From positions 1-28,682 of the IMG/VR virus record IMGVR_UViG_3300047560_002174: a stretch of 28,682 nt of DNA; one strand, given 5' to 3'. Shown here piece by piece: positions 6,417-14,317 of this stretch (its first letter is position 1; each line of letters begins with the position of its first letter). Under the pieces are notes generated by a model that was not told the DNA's origin, made no database searches, and saw nothing but the letters and a program-made list of their open reading frames with translations. The position numbers were made by a program, and so were the translations under genes. Source of the stretch: a virus.

Positions 6417-7305
6417 GTTCTTCATCAAAGTTTGCGCATGGGTTCCAACCTAAATCACGAAGTTTGGAATCATCAATACTGTATCTCACATCTTGACCAG
6501 GCCGTGTGATACTCAAATCTAAATCTCCACCACCAAAGAATTCACATATTTTATTTGCGATTATAATATTTTGTTCTTCATAATTGCCTGAAATATTATA
6601 AATTTCATTTTGTACACCTGATTCAATGATAGTAAGAATTGCACTTGCGGTATCACTAACATGCAACCATGTGCGGCGTGGTTTTCCTTGATCATGTAGT
6701 GGTATTGGTCTACCTAATTGTAAACTTTTAATGCTTTTGGGAATAAATTTTTCTGTATATTGCCCAATTCCATAATTGTTTGTTGGACGAACAATAACAT
6801 ATGGGACTTTAAAAGTTCTTGCCCAAGCAAGTACTAACTGATCTGCTGCTGCTTTTGTTGCGGAATATGGATTGCTTGGTTTAAGTAAATCTGTTTCAAC
6901 ATGTGCACCATTAATAATATCTCCATAAACTTCATCTGTGCTGAAGTGAAGTAAAGTTGGCATCTTAAAACGATGACGCTCTTTAATTAAGTTAAGCAGG
7001 TGATGCACACCATTTACATTACTACGTAAAAATACATCGGAACTAACAATACTATTATCAACATGTGTTTCGGCTGCGGTATTAATGATATAATCGCAGT
7101 CGTATAACATATCTAAATCGTTGATATCTGACTCAATAAATTTAAATTGCGAATCCTGCAATAGGTCTGGCAACCATTGAGTGTTCGCAGCATAAGTCAT
7201 TTTATCTACACCAATAACATAATGACCTTTGCGTAGTAACGCAGTGGTTACATGATACCCAATAAAACCTAAACAACCTGTGACATAAACTACTTTTGTA
7301 CTCAT
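6373..7305 (-). CDS. RmlB-like NAD-dependent sugar nucleotide dehydratase
   Basis: A 310-residue extended short-chain dehydrogenase/reductase. The NAD site is GCLGFIG at residues 10-16. The active site carries STDEVYG at 122-128, where T-D-E is the signature of 4,6-dehydratases, and YSATK (147-151) holds the catalytic Tyr and Lys. RPTNNYG and GKPRRTWLHVSD also follow RmlB. It would make a 4-keto-6-deoxy sugar nucleotide, probably from dTDP-glucose or a relative. Last gene of the six-gene minus operon; its start overlaps the transketolase stop (ATGA). Its 3' end overlaps the DUF2452-like gene by 44 nt. Confidence 0.9.
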   Translation of the reverse strand: MSTKVVYVTGCLGFIGYHVTTALLRKGHYVIGVDKMTYAANTQWLPDLLQDSQFKFIESDINDLDMLYDCDYIINTAAETHVDNSIVSSDVFLRSNVNGVHHLLNLIKERHRFKMPTLLHFSTDEVYGDIINGAHVETDLLKPSNPYSATKAAADQLVLAWARTFKVPYVIVRPTNNYGIGQYTEKFIPKSIKSLQLGRPIPLHDQGKPRRTWLHVSDTASAILTIIESGVQNEIYNISGNYEEQNIIIANKICEFFGGGDLDLSITRPGQDVRYSIDDSKLRDLGWNPCANFDEELKKIVDYYRQNFVW

Positions 7306-7784
7306 ATTTTTCTTGTTAAGTTAAGATATTCTGGTGTATTGCTGTTAATAAATCTGTCCCATATGTTTTCTAGTTCAGAAATACTGCCTGGTTTAAAACA
7401 ACCAATGTTTGGCAATGCTTTTAAAACGACTTCATCATCGTGTGCCCAATGACTAATTCCATCATGACTGTAATCTTTATCTCTGCCACTACCAATTAAT
7501 TTAACTGGAATATTTTCATGGCTGACATAATTCCGAAGCATTTCAAATGGACGGTATAGTACAAAACTACTCATTGAATAACAAACTGGTTTTAAACCTT
7601 CATTAGCCATACCAATTGCAACACCAATCATCAATTGTTCGGCTGCTCCTACATTGTAAAATCTATCTGGAAATGCATTTCGTATTTGATCAAGAATACC
7701 AAAACCCAAATCCGCAGTAATGACACGTATGGATTCATCTTCTACCATACTGTTTAACAACATCATTGCACATTCTTTTCTCAT
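7302..7784 (-). CDS. Transketolase-like subunit, C-terminal (pyrimidine-binding) half
   Basis: A 160-residue protein covering only the pyrimidine-binding domain of a thiamine diphosphate enzyme: ITADLGFGIL, FYNVGAAEQLMIGVAIGMAN (with the activating Glu in AAEQ), and HDGISHWAHDDEVVLKALPN. The third domain of full-length transketolase is missing, as in known two-gene transketolases. It overlaps the partner subunit by ATGA and would form the active site with it. Two-subunit transketolases occur in bacterial polysaccharide clusters. It would move a two-carbon unit between sugars; the substrate is unknown. Confidence 0.87.
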   Translation of the reverse strand: MRKECAMMLLNSMVEDESIRVITADLGFGILDQIRNAFPDRFYNVGAAEQLMIGVAIGMANEGLKPVCYSMSSFVLYRPFEMLRNYVSHENIPVKLIGSGRDKDYSHDGISHWAHDDEVVLKALPNIGCFKPGSISELENIWDRFINSNTPEYLNLTRKI

Positions 7785-8395
7785 CCTGTAATCTCCGCAT
7801 AATCTTCTGGTTTAAGAACATAATAGTGTGTTAGTAACTCTTTTGCAAAAGACCATTTTGGTGGATCACTGAATCGCAAATTAATACGTGGCAAAAATGC
7901 TCTTAGTCTGTGTGATAATTGATGAGTATCAATCATATCATATGCACCCATACCATTGATATTAACATAAACATGTAGATTTTTAATATTATTATCTTGT
8001 ATAAATCTCAGAGATTCCCATATAGAACCTTCAGCACATTCACCATCACTGATCATACAGTAAACATTTTTATTTGGTTTTGCTAGAGCATGTCCTACAG
8101 CAATAGGCAATCCAGAACCCAAGCTACCTGTGCTGCAATATAACTGATTCTCTAAATCTCTATTAGGATGAATACCATGTTTGTGTATCATTTCAACTGG
8201 ATCAACGTTATAATATTTTTCAAGTACTACGTATAGCGCAAGTCCAGCATGTCCATTGCTGAGAATAAACACTTCATCATCTTTTCGTTCTCTATATATT
8301 TCTTCAATAATTGGCAAGGCACTTAGAGTTGAACTAAGATGACTTAATCGTTCTTGATATGTGATATCTACTAGTCTGCGTTCAGTTGGAGTCAT
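7781..8395 (-). CDS. Transketolase-like subunit, N-terminal (diphosphate-binding) half
   Basis: A 204-residue partner of the previous gene. The start is the ATG at 8395 (MTPTERRLVDITYQ), 1 nt after the TAA of the FkbM gene and behind TTGGAAA; an upstream in-frame ATG would overlap FkbM by 83 nt. LSNGHAGLALYVVLEKY, CSTGSLGSGLPIAVGHALA and ISDGECAEGSIWES are hallmark transketolase segments; the usual GDG of the TPP motif reads SDG here. It is shorter than a normal N-terminal domain. It works with the C-terminal half as one enzyme. Confidence 0.87.
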   Translation of the reverse strand: MTPTERRLVDITYQERLSHLSSTLSALPIIEEIYRERKDDEVFILSNGHAGLALYVVLEKYYNVDPVEMIHKHGIHPNRDLENQLYCSTGSLGSGLPIAVGHALAKPNKNVYCMISDGECAEGSIWESLRFIQDNNIKNLHVYVNINGMGAYDMIDTHQLSHRLRAFLPRINLRFSDPPKWSFAKELLTHYYVLKPEDYAEITG

Positions 8396-8396
8396 A

Positions 8397-9104
8397 TTAT
8401 TTCCAAGCAAATAGTTGATCGTTGATGACTTGTTCGGTTGAATATCCCATGTTACGCATGATTGATTCAATGCGATCACGATTAGCGCCTAAGTTACCCG
8501 GCCATGGTTGCTGCTTAACATCTGTTTGATGCACTTCAATAAACCAAAACTTAACAATATCTTTGACTGGATCAAGTAATGTTTCAGTTAATACATCACT
8601 TTCAGATCCTTCTATATCACATTTAGCAAAATCTACATGTGATAAATTTCGTTCTTTGAAAAATGTTTCCATAGTAATGCCACGAACTGTTGTCGGTACC
8701 CCATGCCTATCAAGTAAACTATTTACAGTTGGGTTTTCATTCATAAAGAATATAACAGGGTCATCACTAAAACTAATTGCTGCTTCTAATCGTTCAATAT
8801 TTGGAATATCTTTAGTTAACTTAGTTAACATTTTAAATGTTTGTGGTGCTGGCTCAACAGAGTATAACTTTTCAGCAGAATCATGAGCATATAAGCTAAA
8901 CAAACCAATATTGGCACCAAAATCCACAATAGTCATATTAGAACGACCAGCAAAAATTGGTGCATACATTTTATCTTCATTAATTTGATTTAAAATAATA
9001 TCACAACAATTTTCTCCATACTCAAACCATGTAGCTACTTCAGGATCGTCACTACGTATCCAATGCTCATTACCTTGACTTGTTTTAATTAATCTTTCAA
9101 TCAT
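8397..9104 (-). CDS. FkbM family methyltransferase
   Basis: A 235-residue SAM-dependent O-methyltransferase. VDFGANIGLF at residues 60-69 is motif I, YSVEPAPQTF follows, and KCDIEGSE is the FkbM hallmark after the short VDFA strand. FkbM enzymes methylate hydroxyls on sugars and polyketides, and many phage and bacterial surface-glycan clusters carry one. It overlaps the upstream epimerase by 8 nt and sits 1 nt before the transketolase N-half, so it is part of the coupled operon. Confidence 0.92.
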   Translation of the reverse strand: MIERLIKTSQGNEHWIRSDDPEVATWFEYGENCCDIILNQINEDKMYAPIFAGRSNMTIVDFGANIGLFSLYAHDSAEKLYSVEPAPQTFKMLTKLTKDIPNIERLEAAISFSDDPVIFFMNENPTVNSLLDRHGVPTTVRGITMETFFKERNLSHVDFAKCDIEGSESDVLTETLLDPVKDIVKFWFIEVHQTDVKQQPWPGNLGANRDRIESIMRNMGYSTEQVINDQLFAWK

Positions 9105-9927
9105 AATTTGCCTTTAATAAAAAATCTCTGATGCCTGTTTCTAAATCGTATTCACACTCAAACCCAAGTTTAAATGATTTTGCAATATCACAAACCCATG
9201 CATCGTGTTCAAATGCTTTTTTTAATTCTGCTATTTTAGCAACTGGTGCTGTGTCATTTCCAGTAATCTTGACCCACAAATCATGTAACTCAAAATTACT
9301 TGTTTGAATTCCACTGCCGAAGTTTACAATTTCACCGTGTTCTAAATCCCATTCTTGTAATACCATATCAATGCCACGAACAAAATCATTAATATAAATG
9401 AAATCGTGATACCCTTGATATAGAGTCATTGGTTCATTTTTAGTAAATGCTTTATATAAACGAGGAAACAACCTATGCTCACGTTCATGTGGTCCGTATA
9501 CACTGTATGGACGAACAATCCAAATTGGTAGATTGAAAAATCTCGCCCAACCTTGACACATTAATGTTGCCGCACCTTTTGTGCCTTGATAAAAATCTAC
9601 TGGTTTTAATAGAGTTTCTTCATCACTGGCAAATCCAGTTGGTCCGTATTCGCTACTTGAACCAATTTGTATTAGTTGACAGTATTGTTCACATTCACGA
9701 ACATATTCTAAAATTGTTTGTACCATCAGAATATTTGGTTCAAACATTTTTTCTGGATCATAAATTTCTGCAGCCGAATTAATAATTGCATCAGGTGCAA
9801 ACTTGTGTAAGCATTCGTGAAGAAATTCTTCTCTACGATATGCATATACTTCATGACCACGTTTAGTATAATATTCTACGAGGTTTTTACCAACAAAACC
9901 AGTTGAGCCAGTTATAAAAATTTTCAT
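9097..9927 (-). CDS. NAD-dependent sugar nucleotide epimerase/dehydratase
   Basis: A 276-residue extended SDR protein. GSTGFVG at residues 7-13 binds NAD(P); SSSEYG and YQGTK (Tyr113, Lys117) form the active site. There is no T-D-E, so epimerase or reductase chemistry is likelier than dehydration. RPYSVYGPHE and YHDFIYINDFVRG fit GDP- or dTDP-sugar epimerases and reductases. It shares ATGA with the glycosyltransferase upstream. The product is unknown. Confidence 0.9.
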   Translation of the reverse strand: MKIFITGSTGFVGKNLVEYYTKRGHEVYAYRREEFLHECLHKFAPDAIINSAAEIYDPEKMFEPNILMVQTILEYVRECEQYCQLIQIGSSSEYGPTGFASDEETLLKPVDFYQGTKGAATLMCQGWARFFNLPIWIVRPYSVYGPHEREHRLFPRLYKAFTKNEPMTLYQGYHDFIYINDFVRGIDMVLQEWDLEHGEIVNFGSGIQTSNFELHDLWVKITGNDTAPVAKIAELKKAFEHDAWVCDIAKSFKLGFECEYDLETGIRDFLLKANYD

Positions 9928-10565
9928 TTTATTAAATGTTTAGTATGGAATGATGCACGTTCTAATCGTGCTGGTTTGTATGTTCCAGGCCAATGAACAA
10001 TCCAATCACCAGATTCCCATTGACCACTTGTACCTAGTACATCAGTGCGAATATCACAGTAGTCATAGATATGCTGTTCATAACTATTCATGTAACGTTG
10101 TGGTACAATTTTGACAACATCTGAATATTGATCAATTGTGTCAATGATAACTTGCTGTTCTGCCCATTCTGCATCTTTATATTCTGTTTCCTTACCAATA
10201 ATCATTTGCAAATAAGCACGACCTTGCTCTGAATTTCGTGCAAGAAAGTTGCCAGCATTGATATTGAGGCGATCCACTGGCACAATGAAATGATAATCAT
10301 TATCAATCTTGTCCTCAATTGGAATTGTCAAATTGGTAATCATTGCATCACATTCTGAAAAGAGTAGCCACTCAATTTCTGGATGTTGTTTAAATAAATC
10401 TAATGTAAAATGTATTTTGTTAAAGCCAACGATTGTGCTATACTTGAGATCATTCAGAACAAAAAACTTATATCCATGGATATTACAATATTCTTGTTTT
10501 GATGCGTCAGTGATAGCAGCAAGGTCAGCATAATTGTCATCGTGGTGACTAGCGACTGCGTACAT
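9924..10565 (-). CDS. GT34-like (GMA12/MNN10 type) glycosyltransferase
   Basis: A 213-residue protein, first gene of the minus operon. SECDAMITN at residues 70-78 takes the place of the metal-binding DxD (DCDA-type) motif after a hydrophobic strand (EWLLF). NAGNFLARNS, DAEWAEQQVII and DWIVHWPG match the alpha-galactosyl/mannosyl transferase family GT34 found in fungi, plants and many phages. It would use a nucleotide-hexose. AAGGAAA precedes the ATG. Family fairly clear; donor and acceptor unknown. Confidence 0.82.
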   Translation of the reverse strand: MYAVASHHDDNYADLAAITDASKQEYCNIHGYKFFVLNDLKYSTIVGFNKIHFTLDLFKQHPEIEWLLFSECDAMITNLTIPIEDKIDNDYHFIVPVDRLNINAGNFLARNSEQGRAYLQMIIGKETEYKDAEWAEQQVIIDTIDQYSDVVKIVPQRYMNSYEQHIYDYCDIRTDVLGTSGQWESGDWIVHWPGTYKPARLERASFHTKHLIK

Positions 10566-10591
10566 AGGTTTCCTTGAAATTCACTGTGAAG

Positions 10592-10599
10592 TATTTATT
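10592..10599 (-). promoter_or_regulatory. Putative promoter of the six-gene minus operon (late-like box)
   Basis: Minus-strand reading gives TATAATAAATAC about 30 nt upstream of the GT34-like start. This contains AATAAATA, one mismatch from the T4 late box, and also a TATAAT -10 with no good -35. The 49-nt gap is divergent; toward the plus strand TTGAAA (10574-10579) and TATACT (10599-10604) are 19 nt apart. A promoter is required here, but its class is unclear. Confidence 0.4.
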
Positions 10600-10614
10600 A
10601 TACTATATATTACT

Positions 10615-11466
10615 ATGAAAATCTACGATTGTTTCACTTTTTTTAACGAATTTGATCTATTAGAACTTAGGCTGCGTGAACTTTATGATCATGTGGATTA
10701 TTTTGTTTTGGTAGAGGCTACCTGCACATTCCAAAATAAAGACAAACCTTTATATTTTATTGAAAACAGAGATCGTTTTGAACAATGGTTGCCTAAAATA
10801 ATTCACGTGTCAGTTGCAGATATGCCAACTAATACAGATACATGGGGCAGAGAACGATACCAACGTGATAAAATTATAAATGGAGTTTCGCATGCAAATG
10901 ACGATGATATTATTATGATTGGTGATGTTGACGAAATTCCACGAGTAGAAACTATTCAAAAACTACGTGAAAGCACACAATCAATTTGGGGATTTAGAAT
11001 GCCCCTGTTTAATTTTAAGTTTAATTACATGATGTGTACACAAGATTATTATTCAGTTTGGTCTGGTGCTATTCGTAAGAGTGCATTGGGTAGTGCTGAA
11101 GATTTTCGTCGTATGCGTCACGTATTAAATCAATGCCCCTATCAATTCAAAGATGACAATGTTCAAATAATTGAACATGCTGGTTGGCATTTTACATATT
11201 TGGGCAATGAAGAGTTTGCAAAATCCAAAATTCAAAGTTTTGCACATGATGAAACTAATCGTCCAGAAATTTTAGATCAATTAGATATTGAGGATAGCAT
11301 TGCACGTGGTGTCGGCATAATTCGCACCAATCAAGATTATCGTTTCACTCCAGTGGCAGTTGATGATTATTTTCCAAAAACCATAACAAACAACATTGAA
11401 GAATTTAAAGACAAACTAATATTAAATATACAAGCACAATCTGCAAAAATATTACTTCCACAATGA
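10615..11466 (+). CDS. Glycosyltransferase family 17 protein
   Basis: A 283-residue protein with the GT17 pattern: MKIYDCFTFFNEFDLLELRL at the start, YFVLVEATCTFQNKDKPLYF, RERYQRDKI, and the acidic motif GDVDEIPR at 103-110, then HAGWHFTYLG near the end. The family is named for eukaryotic N-acetylglucosaminyltransferase III but is common in phages and giant viruses. No ribosome site is visible; a start point a few nt upstream of the ATG is possible. It shares ATGA with the next gene. Confidence 0.9.
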   Translation: MKIYDCFTFFNEFDLLELRLRELYDHVDYFVLVEATCTFQNKDKPLYFIENRDRFEQWLPKIIHVSVADMPTNTDTWGRERYQRDKIINGVSHANDDDIIMIGDVDEIPRVETIQKLRESTQSIWGFRMPLFNFKFNYMMCTQDYYSVWSGAIRKSALGSAEDFRRMRHVLNQCPYQFKDDNVQIIEHAGWHFTYLGNEEFAKSKIQSFAHDETNRPEILDQLDIEDSIARGVGIIRTNQDYRFTPVAVDDYFPKTITNNIEEFKDKLILNIQAQSAKILLPQ

Positions 11467-12287
11467 AAAAGTTTATTATTCGGTGTGCTAAATCACCAGA
11501 AGGAAAAGAATTTCTTGATTTAGAATTTAATATTCGTGTAGGATCATACTCTAGTAAATGGATTCAATGTATTAAAAGTATTGAAGAAAAATCTCCACAT
11601 CAATATGGATTTCCAAAATGGTTGGAACATGATTCTGGTGTATACGAACAACGCATTGCTGATGCATTAAATGGTGATTTGGATATACAAAAATTTTTAG
11701 TAGAATCTGGTGTTGATAAAACAGTCATAGATCAAAATTTAGTTAATACTGTTCATAGGTATATTGAATATAATAAACAGCATGCAGCAGAACATCTTGT
11801 ATTACATAACGACATTCACTATCTAGAAAGTATTTGGGAAGGTGCTACAGACGTTGTGTTTAAGAAGTTGCAGTGGGTTCCACCAGGTCTAATGATTGAT
11901 ATGACCTTAGATGACTATAAAGAGTTTACTACAGAACCATGTACTAACTTTATACAAGATGACTTCAGTCATGTGGGGCGTAGTCCACACAATAGCTATT
12001 TGTACAAAGATGATACAAGTTTATATACCAGTTGTGTGATTCAACACAAAGTTGGCTCTGGTGTAAAATGGTTCATTCCCGATGACAGCCATATTTTTAA
12101 TGATGTTCGGGAATTTAGAGAATGGGTTAGCCAACACCAAGAGTTTTTTAAAAACCAATGGGGGATAGAAACCAATGACGATCCTAGGTTATGTTTTGGT
12201 CGTATCATTATTGCTACTGGTTGTGTGGATTATAGGAACATTGATAGATCATTTGACTACATAGTAAAAGCGTTTATTTCAGAATGA
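11463..12287 (+). CDS. Hypothetical protein in glycan cluster
   Basis: A 274-residue protein with no motif I can name. It starts MKKFIIRCAKSPEGKEFLDL, is rich in aromatic and charged residues throughout, and has no signal peptide or membrane segment. A region near 155-230 (PCTNFIQDDFSHVGRSPHNS onward) is rich in H, D and S. ATGA overlaps join it to the GT17 gene before and the 454-residue gene after, so the three are probably made together and serve the same glycan. Function unknown. Confidence 0.8.
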   Translation: MKKFIIRCAKSPEGKEFLDLEFNIRVGSYSSKWIQCIKSIEEKSPHQYGFPKWLEHDSGVYEQRIADALNGDLDIQKFLVESGVDKTVIDQNLVNTVHRYIEYNKQHAAEHLVLHNDIHYLESIWEGATDVVFKKLQWVPPGLMIDMTLDDYKEFTTEPCTNFIQDDFSHVGRSPHNSYLYKDDTSLYTSCVIQHKVGSGVKWFIPDDSHIFNDVREFREWVSQHQEFFKNQWGIETNDDPRLCFGRIIIATGCVDYRNIDRSFDYIVKAFISE

Positions 12288-13648
12288 AAAAAGTTTTATT
12301 GAAATACAATAATATCACACATCTTGATCCAGATTACCAACATCGTGTAATGGACTTGGGTGATTTTTATCAACAACTTCCATTTGATACTGATTTTAAA
12401 GTTTATCATGTTGTTGATTTAGATAATGCATTAATGGAATTAGATCCGTTAACTGATTGGGTAGTAGTTGTTGCAGCGGGACATTGTACTCAAGATAGAA
12501 ATTTATATGATAAACTTATCATAGAAGCGTTAAAACAAAATAGTCCATTGATTGGGCATATTCTTAATTTTAAAGATCAGTACCCACATATTCATCCACA
12601 AATATTTGCATTTGATTATCAACGTTGGGTATCGGCAGGATGGACTTCATGGGAATATTCTGGTGAATCAGAAACATTTATCTCTCAAGGAATTTCCGCA
12701 AGTGAAGAAACGTTTCACGATGAATATACTCCACACTGGATTGAAAGTTCTGGACATGCACGAGAATATTCAGTAAAAGAAATGCAAGTGGGTGCACAGG
12801 TAATACGAGACTTTACTGAAATGGGATGGCGAATTGTTAATATTCCTGAACATATTCGTAAAAACAAATTTCACCTATATCCAGATCAACAATGGCAAGC
12901 ATTTGATGAATTTCTACATGGGGGTGAATATGTTGGAACTGTGTACGAGCAAAAAAATTATGCCGAATTAATTGGACATTTAGACAATCAAGTAAAGAGA
13001 CAATATTATGTACTAAACACAGAACCATTACAACGTCCAGTTGTGAGTGATAAACTTGAACATTATATAGGAGTTTCTGCTGGCTTGAAACTAGTAGGAA
13101 CAATGATTAAAAATGGTTTTGATGAACGTACTGCAATAACACATTTTGATTTTAGCCCACATGCATTAGAATTTCAGCGATTCATTCACGATCATTGGGA
13201 TGGTGACATCAACGCCTATGAAAAAATTTGCAATGATTTTAAATTTCTATTAACCACTGCATATCCATGTGAGCCACGTGGTGGATATATGGAAAATTTA
13301 GAATATCTATTAAATCAAATTGGCTGCACCCCCAATGAATTTAAAGATCATTGGAAAAAATATTCTGATATAAAGGTTGGATATAGAGAAGTAAATTTAT
13401 ATGATCGTGTTGATCAATTTAAACTTGCAAAAATGTGTAGTCTATTCAATACAAATTATTTGTGGATTAGTAATGCATTTTGGATGGAATATAGTTTAAT
13501 TAAGCATGGCAAACAAGAACTAAAAGATTTACGTGACAATTTGATGTTAGAATTAAAAGATGCCAACTCTATTATTATTCTAGACGTTGAGGATACTTGG
13601 CATCAAGGATTGATAACCATCAATAATCAGATTGTTGAATATTGTTGA
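12284..13648 (+). CDS. 454-residue two-part protein, possibly glycosyltransferase-like plus methyltransferase-like
   Basis: The N-terminal part (about 1-200) has alternating strands and helices with DWVVVVAAGHCTQDRNLYDK and SPLIGHILNFKDQYPHIHPQ, a pattern I associate with uncharacterised phage proteins near glycosyltransferases. The second part (about 250-450) has YIGVSAGLKLVGTMIKNGF then THFDFSPHALEFQRFIHDHW, spaced like motif I and the acidic strand-2 end of a Rossmann methyltransferase, though the glycine motif is degenerate. Neither activity is certain. Its last 69 nt overlap the oppositely oriented oxygenase gene. Confidence 0.8.
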   Translation: MKKVLLKYNNITHLDPDYQHRVMDLGDFYQQLPFDTDFKVYHVVDLDNALMELDPLTDWVVVVAAGHCTQDRNLYDKLIIEALKQNSPLIGHILNFKDQYPHIHPQIFAFDYQRWVSAGWTSWEYSGESETFISQGISASEETFHDEYTPHWIESSGHAREYSVKEMQVGAQVIRDFTEMGWRIVNIPEHIRKNKFHLYPDQQWQAFDEFLHGGEYVGTVYEQKNYAELIGHLDNQVKRQYYVLNTEPLQRPVVSDKLEHYIGVSAGLKLVGTMIKNGFDERTAITHFDFSPHALEFQRFIHDHWDGDINAYEKICNDFKFLLTTAYPCEPRGGYMENLEYLLNQIGCTPNEFKDHWKKYSDIKVGYREVNLYDRVDQFKLAKMCSLFNTNYLWISNAFWMEYSLIKHGKQELKDLRDNLMLELKDANSIIILDVEDTWHQGLITINNQIVEYC

Positions 13649-14239
13649 TTTGGTAGTGCTATATCCATGGATAATAATGTGGTATCTATATTCGTTGCTA
13701 TTGTTATAAACACTGTGAGTGTATCCATTGGCAATCATGAATATACTTCCTTCGTTATTGAACGGTAACACTCCAAATTTTTCGTATAGGAATTCACACC
13801 CAATTGGGTTGTTTAGGCTAATATTCACTGCACGTAATCCCATATCATTGCTATCACTATGAGGCTTAATATATCCATATGGTGACAATCTCATAAATCG
13901 CACACGATGATATACATCATATGGAAATTGTTCTTTTAGAAATTTAATAGTAATTGGACAATGATCTTTTATTTCAGTCCATGTATAGGGGACGGTATCA
14001 TTTGTAAAGTGTGCGTACTCTGGATATACACCAAAATGATCTGTGTGTTGGCTTGATATGCCATGTATTGATAAACTAGCCCACCCCTCACTGGTATTAT
14101 CTCTGTGAGCAACGTATAAATCATCAAGTGCACGTGCTTCTTCAAGCATTTCGCTATATGGAACGTTATCTAAATGTAATTCTACGTAAGGAACTTTAGA
14201 TTGGTTTATTATCCAATCTGCAGAAATTGATTTTACCAT
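13580..14239 (-). CDS. Fe(II)/2-oxoglutarate oxygenase, aspartyl beta-hydroxylase-like
   Basis: A 219-residue protein with a double-stranded beta-helix core: iron ligands H127 and D129 (KPHSDSND) and H175 (NGYTHSVYN), and R185 ten residues later for the 2-oxoglutarate carboxylate. The flanking pattern VRFMRLSPYGYIKPHSD and FMIANGYTHSVYN recalls the aspartyl/asparaginyl hydroxylase group. It could hydroxylate a sugar, a lipid or a protein residue. No ribosome site before the ATG. Its C-terminal 22 residues are encoded antisense to the end of the 454-residue gene. Confidence 0.85.
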   Translation of the reverse strand: MVKSISADWIINQSKVPYVELHLDNVPYSEMLEEARALDDLYVAHRDNTSEGWASLSIHGISSQHTDHFGVYPEYAHFTNDTVPYTWTEIKDHCPITIKFLKEQFPYDVYHRVRFMRLSPYGYIKPHSDSNDMGLRAVNISLNNPIGCEFLYEKFGVLPFNNEGSIFMIANGYTHSVYNNSNEYRYHIIIHGYSTTKSTIFNNLIIDGYQSLMPSILNV

Positions 14240-14284
14240 AAAAATATTTAGTACTTGAATTTGTCAGAACAGTATAATATAATC

Positions 14285-14292
14285 TATAAATA
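14285..14292 (+). promoter_or_regulatory. T4-type late promoter box before the main glycan operon
   Basis: An exact TATAAATA 26 nt before the ATG at 14318, leaving a short leader. It precedes an uninterrupted 12-gene plus-strand operon. Facing the other way, TTGAAA and TATTAT spaced 16 nt on the minus strand could drive the divergent oxygenase gene. Confidence 0.65.
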
Positions 14293-14317
14293 AGGTTTCA
14301 ATAATTTGAGAGTTCAA

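Noticed and set aside
7784-8395. Possibility that the two transketolase halves are a frameshifted single gene
   Set aside because: Each half has its own start, the junction is a clean ATGA overlap, and the break lies between domains as in known two-subunit enzymes.
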